From CALLMJ01 sp964493765 (GTDB taxonomy: Bacteria; Bacteroidota; Bacteroidia; J057; CALLMJ01): 64,000 bases of DNA. Position numbers and translations under genes: made by a program. How positions within the stretch are numbered: the stretch's first letter is position 1; each line of letters opens with the position of its first letter. The stretch is from assembly GCA_964493765.1 (NCBI GenBank), contig CAZBPK010000146.1, positions 4,357-68,356 of the forward strand, read 5' to 3'. The notes beneath the pieces were generated by a model. The model made no database searches and was not told where the DNA came from. It saw nothing but the letters and a program-made list of their open reading frames with translations. Positions 27,207 to 36,525 of this stretch are shown here, one piece after another.

Positions 27207-29414
27207 TTAATCATTTTTCAAAATTTTAAATATCATTAACTGCTCATTTGCATGAACTTTCAATATGTAAAATCCTGATTGATAATTTTGAAGATATATA
27301 TCTGTATTATATTGATTAACAAATTCTTGAAGTATTAACTGTCCTTGGATATTATAAATTTGATAGTTAAAATTAGGGGCATTGGTTTGGATCCTCAATA
27401 TGGAGTTTGTAGGATTAGGAAATATTTTACAATCTAAATGAAAGGGAACATTGGCAATTTGAGAGGTTGTGAAACCTTGTGGAATTCTATATAAATAAAC
27501 CCCCCCTTTGGTATTACCTACAAAAATAGAAACACTATCTGAGGGTTGAAATTTAACAAAATAGGGATTTACAGACTCTGAAATTCTTTCACCAAATAAA
27601 ATACCTTTATTTATAAAACTTGCAGTATCATTAGGTTCATAGATATGAATTTCACCTTGATAGTTTCCAACTAGTAGTTCAAAAATTCCATCTTGGTTAT
27701 AATCAAACCAAAAAGGTTTCGCATTAGCAACAAAAGGGTTAAAAAAGTCTGAAACATCAATTCCTCCCCAATTATAAATAGGGTTTGCCCAAATAGCAGC
27801 ATTTGCGTTACCTATATTTTCCACAAAAGTAATTTTTCCATTTTCTCTTCCAATGATTAAATCTAAATCATTATCGTTATCAATATCCGCAAAATGGGGG
27901 AAGCAACCTTTTCCTGTTAAGGTTAAGCCTAAATAATCTGTAGAAGCTAATTGAAAATTGGCAGAACCAGAATTGGAAATATTTTCCATAAATACGATTT
28001 TTCCATCATAATGCCCAACAAACAAATCTTGGTCTCCATCATTATCAATATCTGCTAAAGCAGCATAAGGAACTTTTAAGTTATCCAAAGTAGTTAAGTT
28101 GTTGAATCCTTTATAATTGGAAGTTACTAATTTAAAAATCGGGTTAGAGTTGTTTGAAATATTTTCATAAAATCTCCATTCTTTACGTTGAGCATAATTT
28201 AATCCCGTCCAAATTGTTTTTTGTTGAGTTAGAATGAGTAAATCTAAATCTCCGTCTCTATCTTCATCCCAAATTATAGGTACAGAATGGCTCCCCCCAT
28301 CAATGGTATGGTCAAAGAAAATATCTTTTTTTTGTAGTTGAAAGTTAGGAATATTCTGAGAACCATTATTTTTGTAGAAATGAGCCGCTTCGCCCCAATT
28401 GAGGACGTAGGTTGGGTTTGAAGGAGAGGGAAAATCAAGCCCATTAACAGCTGCTACTAAATCTTTGAGTCCATCTGCATCTATATCCACATGATACAAA
28501 GCAGGGAAATAGTGTAAATTAACGGGAGTATTATAATTTGGAAATGTTGTATCTTTTTGAGTAAAATGGGCAAATCTACGGGAGCCTCCATTAATCAGTG
28601 CAACTGCATTATTAGGTCCGTCATCTGTAAAAAGTAAATCTATCAAAGTATCACCATTGAGTTGTAAAGCTAAATAAGCGCCACCGGCGTGCATGGTTTT
28701 GTATTCCCCTAAACAAGGCTGGTTTAGTCCCGCTCCTGCATATACATCAGAAATTTCTACAAAATGACCCCAGCACATAGAATGTAGTTCTAATTCAAAA
28801 TTTCCGCATATAGTAGCAACATTTCTATGAAGTTCCAATCTACTCCCTAATCCGTCTTGTGTTAAGATATCAATATCTCCATCAAAATCTATATCTGCAA
28901 TAGCTGGAATATCGCCCGATGTTAATTGATATCCATTGGTTTGTCCTACATTTTTAGACCAAATTTCTTGAGGTATATTTTCAAAACTTAAGTATCCATT
29001 TTGCAAAGTAGTATTTTTATAAACAACTATTGTTGCTGGATTGGCTTTTCTCGTAAATATATCCGGTTGATTATCACAATTGTAGTCTAGAATTAACATC
29101 CAATTGGAAATTTCTTTTGGAAATACTGAAATATATTCAGGTGCAAAACGATACTTGACTTCTCCAGGATTTCCATCATGTATAAAAGTTAATAGTTTCT
29201 GATCTTTCCTATCAAAAATGATAATATCTTGCCTACCGTCTTGATTTAAGTCTAAATTGTTGAAACGAGGATTATCAAAACCTCCAGTCCATGGGAATGC
29301 TATAGTATCAATTCCATGAATTACTTTGAAAGAATTGCTAAGTAACTGGGCAATTGAGTAATTATAAACAAGTAAATAAAAAAAAGCAAGTAAAAAATAA
29401 TTTCGGGATTTCAT
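27207..29414 (-). CDS. Secreted VCBS/FG-GAP repeat protein with T9SS sorting domain
   Basis: A 735-residue protein from the ATG at 29414 (a frame extending to 29450 covers the promoter and is rejected). A signal peptide ends in YSIAQ. The body carries at least seven calcium-binding-type repeats with the D-x-(D/N)-x-D pattern, for example DLNQDGRQDII, DIDFDGDIDIL, DIDADGLKDLV, DIDNDGDQDLF and DIDNDNDLDLI, expected to form a beta-propeller. The last 75 residues are a type A T9SS sorting domain (KIFPNPTNSILRIQTN to MIFKILKND). It is predicted to be exported through the T9SS and attached to or released from the cell surface. The ligand is unknown. Confidence 0.9.
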   Translation of the reverse strand: MKSRNYFLLAFFYLLVYNYSIAQLLSNSFKVIHGIDTIAFPWTGGFDNPRFNNLDLNQDGRQDIIIFDRKDQKLLTFIHDGNPGEVKYRFAPEYISVFPKEISNWMLILDYNCDNQPDIFTRKANPATIVVYKNTTLQNGYLSFENIPQEIWSKNVGQTNGYQLTSGDIPAIADIDFDGDIDILTQDGLGSRLELHRNVATICGNFELELHSMCWGHFVEISDVYAGAGLNQPCLGEYKTMHAGGAYLALQLNGDTLIDLLFTDDGPNNAVALINGGSRRFAHFTQKDTTFPNYNTPVNLHYFPALYHVDIDADGLKDLVAAVNGLDFPSPSNPTYVLNWGEAAHFYKNNGSQNIPNFQLQKKDIFFDHTIDGGSHSVPIIWDEDRDGDLDLLILTQQKTIWTGLNYAQRKEWRFYENISNNSNPIFKLVTSNYKGFNNLTTLDNLKVPYAALADIDNDGDQDLFVGHYDGKIVFMENISNSGSANFQLASTDYLGLTLTGKGCFPHFADIDNDNDLDLIIGRENGKITFVENIGNANAAIWANPIYNWGGIDVSDFFNPFVANAKPFWFDYNQDGIFELLVGNYQGEIHIYEPNDTASFINKGILFGERISESVNPYFVKFQPSDSVSIFVGNTKGGVYLYRIPQGFTTSQIANVPFHLDCKIFPNPTNSILRIQTNAPNFNYQIYNIQGQLILQEFVNQYNTDIYLQNYQSGFYILKVHANEQLMIFKILKND

Positions 29415-29427
29415 TGAAATATTTACA

Positions 29428-29435
29428 CAAAAATA
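29428..29435 (-). promoter_or_regulatory. -7 promoter element for the VCBS protein
   Basis: TATTTTTG on the minus strand, 13 nt before the ATG at 29414. Confidence 0.55.
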
Positions 29436-29556
29436 GAAAAAATAATTCAAGTTTTTAAAGATATTGTTTTTTTGTTTATAGTTCTACTTATTATCCCAAT
29501 TGAGTATGAAACTAGAGGATATGCAATAAAAATTTCAAAATATAAATTTGATTTTG

Positions 29557-29586
29557 GTTTTACCACTTTTTACCATTTTACAACAC
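29557..29586 (-). promoter_or_regulatory. Distal MraZ-box array, three 10-bp units in reverse orientation
   Basis: Reading the minus strand from 29586 gives GTGTTGTAAA, ATGGTAAAAA and GTGGTAAAAC, an exact 10-bp period. The units match the boxes next to mraZ but face the opposite way, about 92 bp upstream of them. Confidence 0.55.
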
Positions 29587-29678
29587 TTTTAGTTCATATT
29601 TGGGTTACAAGGATTTGATAAATTTATGATAATGATTTTAAAATTTGATATTCAATGATTTATAATTTTTCCACAATG

Positions 29679-29708
29679 GTGGGAAAAAGTGGTAAATAGT
29701 GGTAACTT
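29679..29708 (+). promoter_or_regulatory. MraZ-box operator, three 10-bp direct repeats
   Basis: GTGGGAAAAA, GTGGTAAATA and GTGGTAACTT follow one another exactly every 10 bp. MraZ is known to bind direct repeats with a TGGG-type core at this spacing upstream of its own operon. The third unit overlaps the -7 element, so binding should repress the operon. Confidence 0.8.
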
Positions 29709-29710
29709 TG
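29703..29710 (+). promoter_or_regulatory. -7 promoter element of the mra/dcw operon
   Basis: TAACTTTG matches TAnnTTTG, 13 nt before the mraZ ATG at 29724, overlapping the third MraZ box. Confidence 0.65.
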
Positions 29711-29723
29711 CCACGTTAGATTG

Positions 29724-30173
29724 ATGAAAAAACCTCTATTTGGAGAATATGATTGCAAAGTTGATGCAAAAGGAAGATTTTTATTTCCTTCTGTGCTACT
29801 TTCTTTTTTCTCTGAAGAGGAACAAAATGAATTTGTTATCAATAAAAGTATGGATTCTTGTTTAGTGCTTTATCCTCAAAAAGTTTGGGAACAAGAAATT
29901 GAAAAAATTTACTCTAAAAATCAATTTTTAGAGAAGAATAGAGCCTTTGCAAGAATGTTTCAAAGTGGTGCTCAACCGGTTCATTTAGATAATCAAAAAA
30001 GAATTTTAATTCCTAAAAAACTTTTAGAGGCTTCTGAAATTCAAAATGATATTGTTTTGATTGGTGCTTATGACCGTATTGAAATTTGGTCTAAAGAAAA
30101 GTTTGAAAATTGGTTAAATTCTCATCAACAGGATTTTACAACTTTATCAGAGGAGGTGATGAAAGATGAATAA
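29724..30173 (+). CDS. mraZ: Transcriptional regulator MraZ
   Basis: A 149-residue protein of normal size with two SpoVT/AbrB-like halves: GEYDCKVDAKGRFLFPSVLL at the N-terminus and VHLDNQKRILIPKKLLEASE in the middle, each with the conserved Asp-x-Lys/Gln-x-Arg pattern. MraZ is a DNA-binding ring protein that represses the dcw operon by binding repeats in its own promoter, and such repeats are present here. The ATG at 29724 is preferred over a TTG one codon earlier. It overlaps rsmH by 8 bp. Confidence 0.96.
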   Translation: MKKPLFGEYDCKVDAKGRFLFPSVLLSFFSEEEQNEFVINKSMDSCLVLYPQKVWEQEIEKIYSKNQFLEKNRAFARMFQSGAQPVHLDNQKRILIPKKLLEASEIQNDIVLIGAYDRIEIWSKEKFENWLNSHQQDFTTLSEEVMKDE

Positions 30174-31071
30174 TGTTTATCATATCCCCGCATTAAAAAA
30201 TGAATGTATTGATTTTCTTCAAATAAAACCCAATGGTGTTTATATTGATGCCACCTTTGGAGGGGGCGGTCATTCTTTAGCTATTTTAGAACATTTAACT
30301 ACTGGTAAACTTTTGGGTTTTGACCAAGACATTAATACTCAAAAAAATATCCCTATAAACCCTCGTTTCCGCTGGATTAACGATAATTTTTCTAATATCA
30401 CCCATCAAATTCACCATCAAGGAATTGAAAAAGTTGACGGAATTCTTGCAGACTTAGGCGTTTCTTTTCATCAATTTGATACTTCTGAAAGAGGCTTTAG
30501 TTTTCGTTTTGAAAATGCTGATTTGGATATGAGAATGAATCTCCATTCCGATTTAACGGCTGCTAAAGTTTTGAATGAGTATTCTGAAGGCATTCTTGCG
30601 GATATTTTTTATTATTATGGTGAAATTAAATCTTCCAAAAAATTAGCATTTCAGGTTATTCAGTATAGAAAAAATACAAATATTCAGAAAGTTAAGGATT
30701 TATTGAATATTTGTTCATATATTTTCCCAGAACATTTAATTAAAAGTTTTTTGCCTCAAATATTTCAAGCATTAAGAATTGAGGTGAATCAAGAATTAGA
30801 ACATCTTAAATCTTTTCTTCAACAAACTACTGATTTGCTTAATACGGGTGGTAGATTGGTAATTATTAGTTATCACTCCTTAGAAGACAGAATAGTCAAA
30901 AATTTTATGAAATCAGGAAATGTTGAGGGGGTTTTAGAAAAAGATTTTTATGGAAACCTTCAAGTTCCTTGGAGACTAATTACAAAAAAACCGATTGTGC
31001 CTAGTGATGAAGAAATATTTGAAAATCCAAGGTCTAGAAGTGCAAAATTAAGAGTAGTAGAAAAAATATAA
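30166..31071 (+). CDS. rsmH: 16S rRNA (cytosine-1402-N4)-methyltransferase RsmH
   Basis: A 301-residue SAM-dependent methyltransferase that modifies C1402 of 16S rRNA. The SAM motif is YIDATFGGGGHS (about residues 26-37), followed by GFDQD, the catalytic-region ILADLGVSFHQFD, and the C-terminal ISYHSLEDRIVKNFMK and NPRSRSAKLRVVE. Second gene of the cluster; its start lies inside the last codons of mraZ, so the two are translationally coupled. Confidence 0.97.
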   Translation: MNNVYHIPALKNECIDFLQIKPNGVYIDATFGGGGHSLAILEHLTTGKLLGFDQDINTQKNIPINPRFRWINDNFSNITHQIHHQGIEKVDGILADLGVSFHQFDTSERGFSFRFENADLDMRMNLHSDLTAAKVLNEYSEGILADIFYYYGEIKSSKKLAFQVIQYRKNTNIQKVKDLLNICSYIFPEHLIKSFLPQIFQALRIEVNQELEHLKSFLQQTTDLLNTGGRLVIISYHSLEDRIVKNFMKSGNVEGVLEKDFYGNLQVPWRLITKKPIVPSDEEIFENPRSRSAKLRVVEKI

Positions 31072-31099
31072 ATCAAAAAAACAATCAACTAATTTAAAA

Positions 31100-31534
31100 A
31101 TGCAAAAAAATAAACCCAAAAATACTTTAAAATCAGAATCAACTAATCCCAAAACAACGACTTCGGGGGCATCTGCTTTCAGTAAAAAATATTCTAAGCT
31201 GTTAGCAGATTTAGCCTTTGATTTTCAATCATTAAATTGGGTTAAGGAGAATTTTTATTTTATTATTTTTATTTTTGGAGTAGGGTTAGTTTATATTGCC
31301 AACAGCCATTTTGCGGAAAAACAAACCCGTAAAATGGAAGCATTAACCAATGAAATCAAAGAACTAAAATCTGAGGCTATGACTATCAATGCACAATTGT
31401 GCAGAATGAAAAAACAATCAGAGTTAAGTAAAAATTTAGAAAACAAAGGTATTCAAGCATTGAAGGATATACCTTATAAAGTAGTGAACGAAACCCGTAA
31501 TACCCAACGAACTCCCAAAAAAGAACTTGAATGA
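31100..31534 (+). CDS. ftsL: FtsL-like cell-division membrane protein
   Basis: A 144-residue bitopic membrane protein. The cytoplasmic N-terminus (about 47 residues, rich in Lys/Ser/Thr) is followed by one membrane helix (about residues 50-68) and a short coiled-coil periplasmic helix rich in Glu/Lys. FtsL is poorly conserved, and the call rests on this topology and on its place between rsmH and the transpeptidase gene. It would bridge FtsQ/FtsB and the FtsWI synthase at the septum. Its stop overlaps the next start as ATGA. Confidence 0.8.
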   Translation: MQKNKPKNTLKSESTNPKTTTSGASAFSKKYSKLLADLAFDFQSLNWVKENFYFIIFIFGVGLVYIANSHFAEKQTRKMEALTNEIKELKSEAMTINAQLCRMKKQSELSKNLENKGIQALKDIPYKVVNETRNTQRTPKKELE

Positions 31535-33651
31535 TAGCTATGGCAAAAGTAAATGATCGTATATTAAGAAGAATTTATTTGATGTTTGCAGCAGTTCTGC
31601 TGTTTAGTTTATTGATTGTACTTCAAATACTAAAAATTCAATGGATAGAAGGTGATAGATGGGTTGAAAAGCAGGAAAAAGAAAGAGTTTATTTAAAAAA
31701 TGTATCTGCTACAAGGGGCAGCATTTTAGCTGCTGGAGGTGAAGTGTTTGCAACTACTCTCCCTTTTTACCGAATTGCTATTGACGCTACTGTATTAAAA
31801 GAAAGCAATTTTCCCAATTTTCAAGATAGCCTTTCAATGTTGTGCAATAAATTAGCACGTTACTTTGGTGATAATAAATTAGATGCACAGTATTTTAAGA
31901 ATAAAATTTTAGATGCTAAAAAAAATAAAGACCATCACGTTTATTTATTTCCCGTAGGGCGAACTTTTAAGTACCAAGAAATGAAACAAATTAAATCGTT
32001 TCCGATTTTTAATCATCCCAACAGAAATGTAAGTGGTCTTATCATAGAAAAAATTAACAATAAACGATTTTACCCTTATGAAGAGTTAGCTAAAAGTACT
32101 TTAGGCATTTTAAAAGACGATACATTGGGAGTTAGAGGCTTAGAGCATGCTTATAATAGAGAGTTAAGAGGGACAGATGGGTTAATGTTGGTTCAAAAAA
32201 TTGCTGGTGGTGCAGAAATTCCATTAAGTGATTTTGAAATGCAAGAACCCAAAGACGGATTTGATGTTCAAACTACTTTGAATGTAGAACTTCAAGATGT
32301 AGTCTATACTGCATTAGAAAAAGGGGTTTTGCAAAATGAAGCTCAAGGAGGAGTTGCTATTTTAATGGAAGTACAAACAGGTAAAATTATTGCTCTTGCA
32401 AATTATCCTGAACATTACAACCATGCAATTGGTACACCTATTGAACCCGGATCTACTTTTAAAATTGCCTCATTAATGGCATTTTTAGAAGATAAGGCTA
32501 TTGGTTTACAAGATACTATCAACACTTATGGTGGGCAAAAAGATTTGTATGGACTAAAAATGAAAGACGAAGCGGCTTACAGCAAATTAACCCTAAAAGA
32601 AGCCTTTCAAAAATCCTCTAATATTGCATTTGCTGAAGTATCTGAAAATTATTACTTAGAGAAACCTCAAAAATTTATTGATAGGCTTTATGAAATTGGT
32701 ATTTTAAAACATACTGGTTCTCAGATTAAAGGAGAACCCGAACCCTATGTTATTAAACCTAATCATAGATTGTGGTCTAAATCCTCTTTGCCTTGGCTTT
32801 CTATTGGTTATAATGTTAAACTTACTCCTTTACAAACCTTAACCTTTGTCAATGGAATTGCTAACAACGGGAAATTAATTTCTCCTGTATTGGTTTCACA
32901 AATTAAAGATGGCTCTAAAGTGATTGAAGAATTTGAATCTCATGTTATTGTTCAAAGAATGTGTTCTAAATCTACTCTTCATACCGTTCAAGAATTTATG
33001 TTGAGTGTAGTAGAAAATGGAACAGCTAAAGGAATTAAAGATACTGTCTATAAAATTGCTGGAAAAACCGGTACTGTCCAAAAATATATTGATGGTAAAT
33101 ATCAAAAGAAGTATCGTTCTTCTTTTGTAGGGTATTTTCCTGCCGATAATCCTAAGTACTCTTGTTATGTGATGATTGATGAACCTGAAAAAGGGGAATA
33201 CTATGGTTCTCGGGTTGCTGCTCCAGTATTTAAAGAAATAGCAGATTATATTTTTTATAGAGATTTAGAAATTCATCAAAACCGTATAAAATCCAATAAA
33301 TTTGCCTCTCAACAAAAACCTTATAACCGTATCACCCATCGTGAAGATATTTTAAAACTCTATTCTTTATTAAACATTCCCGTTCCTGAAGATTTACAAG
33401 TAGAAACTGAGTATGTAAGAACTCATAATAAAGGAAAGTTTGTGGCGATTGATGACTTTAAATTATCAGGCAAATATGTTCCAAACGTAAAAGGAATGAC
33501 AGCTAAAGATGCAGTTCCATTATTAGAAAATATGGGTTTTTGGGTAAAATTACATGGTAGTGGGAGAGTCAAATATCAATCTATTGCACCCGGAGAACCG
33601 ATTACACACGACCCTAGAAAAAAACAATTTATTTCCTTAACACTTGAATAA
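31531..33651 (+). CDS. ftsI: Penicillin-binding protein (FtsI-type transpeptidase) with C-terminal PASTA domain
   Basis: A 706-residue class B PBP with one N-terminal membrane helix (about 16-35). A dimerisation/pedestal domain follows (ATRGSILAAGGEVFA, then YPYEELAKSTLG), and a transpeptidase domain with SxxK at S308-T-F-K311, SSN near 365 and KTGT near 515. A single PASTA domain occupies about the last 60 residues (YVPNVKGMTAKDAVPLLENM). It crosslinks septal peptidoglycan. A second possible start, ATG three codons on, cannot be excluded. The PASTA domain is common in FtsI homologues of Bacteroidota. Confidence 0.95.
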   Translation: MIAMAKVNDRILRRIYLMFAAVLLFSLLIVLQILKIQWIEGDRWVEKQEKERVYLKNVSATRGSILAAGGEVFATTLPFYRIAIDATVLKESNFPNFQDSLSMLCNKLARYFGDNKLDAQYFKNKILDAKKNKDHHVYLFPVGRTFKYQEMKQIKSFPIFNHPNRNVSGLIIEKINNKRFYPYEELAKSTLGILKDDTLGVRGLEHAYNRELRGTDGLMLVQKIAGGAEIPLSDFEMQEPKDGFDVQTTLNVELQDVVYTALEKGVLQNEAQGGVAILMEVQTGKIIALANYPEHYNHAIGTPIEPGSTFKIASLMAFLEDKAIGLQDTINTYGGQKDLYGLKMKDEAAYSKLTLKEAFQKSSNIAFAEVSENYYLEKPQKFIDRLYEIGILKHTGSQIKGEPEPYVIKPNHRLWSKSSLPWLSIGYNVKLTPLQTLTFVNGIANNGKLISPVLVSQIKDGSKVIEEFESHVIVQRMCSKSTLHTVQEFMLSVVENGTAKGIKDTVYKIAGKTGTVQKYIDGKYQKKYRSSFVGYFPADNPKYSCYVMIDEPEKGEYYGSRVAAPVFKEIADYIFYRDLEIHQNRIKSNKFASQQKPYNRITHREDILKLYSLLNIPVPEDLQVETEYVRTHNKGKFVAIDDFKLSGKYVPNVKGMTAKDAVPLLENMGFWVKLHGSGRVKYQSIAPGEPITHDPRKKQFISLTLE

Positions 33652-33657
33652 TCATTT

Positions 33658-35118
33658 ATGAAGCAACTCAAAGATTTATTATACAAAGTCCATCTTAAAG
33701 AACTATACGGGGAAACTACCGTAATCCCTAATGATTTTCATTTTGATTCTCGTAAAGTTAAAAAAGGTGATTTATTTATTGCAATAAAAGGTACTCAAAC
33801 TGATGGGCATAAATATATTTTTAAAGCTATTGAACAAGGTGCAATAGCAATTGTTTGTGAGGATTTACCAAAAGATTTTGTTAAATATCCTCTTATTCAG
33901 TGGGTTGTAACTAGTAATAGTCATGAAGCTTTAGGAATCATTGCTTCTAATTATTATGATAACCCCTCTGAAAAATTAAAAGTGGTAGGAGTAACAGGCA
34001 CGAATGGTAAAACCACCGTTGCTACCTTGCTTTATAAATTATTTACAGACTTAGGTTTTCCTTGTGGCTTAGTTTCAACGGTAGAAAATCGTATTAACGA
34101 AAGTGTTATTCCTGCAAATTTAACTACACCAGATGCAAAATATCTACAAAACTTATTTCATTTGATGGAACAAGCTGGTTGTGAATATTGCTTTATGGAA
34201 GTAAGTTCTATTGCTGTTCATCAACATAGAATTTCAGGCACTTTTTTTACAGGTGGAATTTTTACGAATATTACCCATGACCATTTAGATTATCACGGAA
34301 CTTTTGATAATTATTTAAAATGTAAACAAGCATTTTTTACATTTCTTCCTTCTAAAGCTTTTGCTATTAGTAATTTAGATGATAAGAATGGGGAAATAAT
34401 GCTTCAAAATTCAAATGCAAAAAGAATTTATTACGCTTTAAATCGTTTAGCTCATTACAATGCAAAAATTGTAGAAAATACCTTAGAAGGTTTACATTTA
34501 ATTATTGATAGTAGAGAACTTTGGGTTCCTTTGGTAGGTAAATTTAATGCATATAATTTATTAGCAGTTTATACTGCTGCGAAGCAATTAGGAGTTCCCT
34601 CTGATGAAATTTTAAAAAAGTTAAGTTTAATTTCTTCTGTAAAAGGACGTTTTCAAATTTATAAACATCCTAATCAACCCAAATTTGCTATCATTGATTA
34701 TGCTCATACTCCAGATGCTTTAAAAAATGTTTTAGAAACTTTGAATGATATGAAAATCAATAATTTAATTGTAGTTTTTGGCTGTGGTGGTAATCGAGAT
34801 AAAGAAAAAAGACCCCTAATGGGAAAAATTGCATCGGAATTAGCGGATAAAGTGATTCTTACCTCAGACAACCCCAGAAATGAAGACCCCAAAAAAATTA
34901 TTGAAGATATTCAAAAAGGTATTTCTAAAGAAAATTTAAGTAAAGTTACAACCTTGGTGGATAGAGAAGAAGCTATTGCAGCAGCCTTAAAATTTGCACA
35001 AAATCATGATGTAGTTTTAATTGCAGGTAAAGGACACGAAGATTATCAAGAAATCAATGATTTGAAACTCCCCTTTGATGACAGCGTTTTGGTTCAAAAA
35101 ATTTTTAATCAAATCTAA
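33658..35118 (+). CDS. murE: UDP-MurNAc-L-Ala-D-Glu:meso-2,6-diaminopimelate ligase
   Basis: A 486-residue cytoplasmic Mur ligase that adds the third amino acid of the stem peptide. The ATP-binding loop is GTNGKT at 114-119, with the histidine-rich middle motif THDHLDYHGTFDNYLKCK and the C-terminal GKGHEDYQ. The specificity box reads D404-N-P-R407 (DNPR), the form associated with meso-diaminopimelate rather than lysine, so the organism probably has DAP-type peptidoglycan. It starts 6 bp after ftsI. Confidence 0.97.
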   Translation: MKQLKDLLYKVHLKELYGETTVIPNDFHFDSRKVKKGDLFIAIKGTQTDGHKYIFKAIEQGAIAIVCEDLPKDFVKYPLIQWVVTSNSHEALGIIASNYYDNPSEKLKVVGVTGTNGKTTVATLLYKLFTDLGFPCGLVSTVENRINESVIPANLTTPDAKYLQNLFHLMEQAGCEYCFMEVSSIAVHQHRISGTFFTGGIFTNITHDHLDYHGTFDNYLKCKQAFFTFLPSKAFAISNLDDKNGEIMLQNSNAKRIYYALNRLAHYNAKIVENTLEGLHLIIDSRELWVPLVGKFNAYNLLAVYTAAKQLGVPSDEILKKLSLISSVKGRFQIYKHPNQPKFAIIDYAHTPDALKNVLETLNDMKINNLIVVFGCGGNRDKEKRPLMGKIASELADKVILTSDNPRNEDPKKIIEDIQKGISKENLSKVTTLVDREEAIAAALKFAQNHDVVLIAGKGHEDYQEINDLKLPFDDSVLVQKIFNQI

Positions 35119-35121
35119 TTT

Positions 35122-36522
35122 ATGTTATACCAATTTTTAGCATGGCTTAACCAACTTTTTGATATACCCGGTTTTGGTGTTTTTCAATACCTTACTTTTC
35201 GTGCCATTTTAGCCGCTGTATTTTCTTTGGGTTTATGTTTACTTTTTGGTAATCCAATTATACAATTTTTAAAAAGAAAATCCATAGGAGAAACCATTAG
35301 ACAAGAAGGTCCTCAAAACCACCTTTCCAAAGCTGGAACTCCAACTATGGGTGGAATTATGATTATTTTGGCTATTATTATACCTACTTTATTATGGGCT
35401 AACCTCGCTAATGCTTATGTCATTCTTTTACTCGTTGGTACCCTTTGGATGGGCATTATTGGTTTCGCTGATGACTATATTAAAGTTTTCAAAAAAAATA
35501 AACAAGGATTAAAAGGTAAATTTAAAATTTATGGTCAATTAGGTTTAGGATTGATTGTGGGTTTAACCATGGTTTTTCACCCTCATTTTCAAGGTCTTGA
35601 ACCTAAAGTAGATTCTCATTTAATTATACACCCTAACAGCATTCTAGAAAAATCAGGATTTAAAGAAGGCGATAAATTAATTGCTTTAGATGGAAAAAAT
35701 ATTGCAGAACTTCCCAAAGGCTACCATAACCCTATTTTTACCATTTTCACGATTGAAAGAGAAGGTAAAAGAATGAACCTAGTAATTCCTAAAGACGAAA
35801 AAATTAGAGTTTCTGAGTTTTTATTAGGCACTAAAAATTACGGGTTTTCAACTAGTACCAATGTCCCATTTTTCAAAAATTACACTTTTAACTACGATTA
35901 TCTTGCATTTTGGGACGAGCCCAATGGTATTTGGGGTAAAATTATTTATGTTTTGGTTATTATTTTTATTGTAACTGCGGTTTCTAATGGCGTAAATATA
36001 ACGGATGGTTTAGATGGTTTAGCAGCAGGAGTAACAGGAATTGTAGCGGCTACCTTAGGAATTATGGCTTATGTTTCTGGCAATGTTGTTTTTGCTAATT
36101 ATCTGAATATTAGCTTTATACCAATGAGTGGAGAAGTATTTATTTTTTGTGCTGCTCTCATAGGTGCTTGTGTAGGATTCCTTTGGTTTAATGCTTTTCC
36201 TGCACAAGTTTTTATGGGGGATACGGGTAGCCTTGCATTAGGAGGTGCAATTGCAGTTTTGGCACTGATTATCAAAAAAGAACTATTAATTCCTATTTTT
36301 TGCGGAATTTATTTCATTGAAAATTTATCGGTGATTATTCAAGTTTCTTATTTCAAATATACCAAAAAAAAATACGGAGAAGGAAAACGTATCTTTTTGA
36401 TGGCTCCTATCCATCATCACTTTGAAAAAAAAGGTTTACACGAATCCAAAATTGTGATTCGCTTTTGGATTGTTACTGTTTTATTATGTATCATCACTTT
36501 TGCAACCCTTAAACTCAGATAA
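35122..36522 (+). CDS. mraY: Phospho-MurNAc-pentapeptide transferase MraY with PDZ-like periplasmic insertion
   Basis: A 466-residue polytopic enzyme that attaches phospho-MurNAc-pentapeptide to undecaprenyl phosphate (lipid I). Core motifs are FADDYIKV (115-122, catalytic aspartates), NITDGLDGLA (292-301), FMGDTGSLALGG and APIHHHFEKKG. It is about 100 residues longer than the usual 360. The extra length lies between the fourth and fifth membrane helices (about 157-270). This includes a segment that reads like a PDZ domain (about 163-225: ILEKSGFKEGDKLIALDGK, then IEREGKRMNLVIP), followed by a stretch that Bacteroidota MraY proteins also tend to carry. That loop is periplasmic by the known topology. 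Confidence 0.96.
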   Translation: MLYQFLAWLNQLFDIPGFGVFQYLTFRAILAAVFSLGLCLLFGNPIIQFLKRKSIGETIRQEGPQNHLSKAGTPTMGGIMIILAIIIPTLLWANLANAYVILLLVGTLWMGIIGFADDYIKVFKKNKQGLKGKFKIYGQLGLGLIVGLTMVFHPHFQGLEPKVDSHLIIHPNSILEKSGFKEGDKLIALDGKNIAELPKGYHNPIFTIFTIEREGKRMNLVIPKDEKIRVSEFLLGTKNYGFSTSTNVPFFKNYTFNYDYLAFWDEPNGIWGKIIYVLVIIFIVTAVSNGVNITDGLDGLAAGVTGIVAATLGIMAYVSGNVVFANYLNISFIPMSGEVFIFCAALIGACVGFLWFNAFPAQVFMGDTGSLALGGAIAVLALIIKKELLIPIFCGIYFIENLSVIIQVSYFKYTKKKYGEGKRIFLMAPIHHHFEKKGLHESKIVIRFWIVTVLLCIITFATLKLR

Positions 36523-36525
36523 TCT

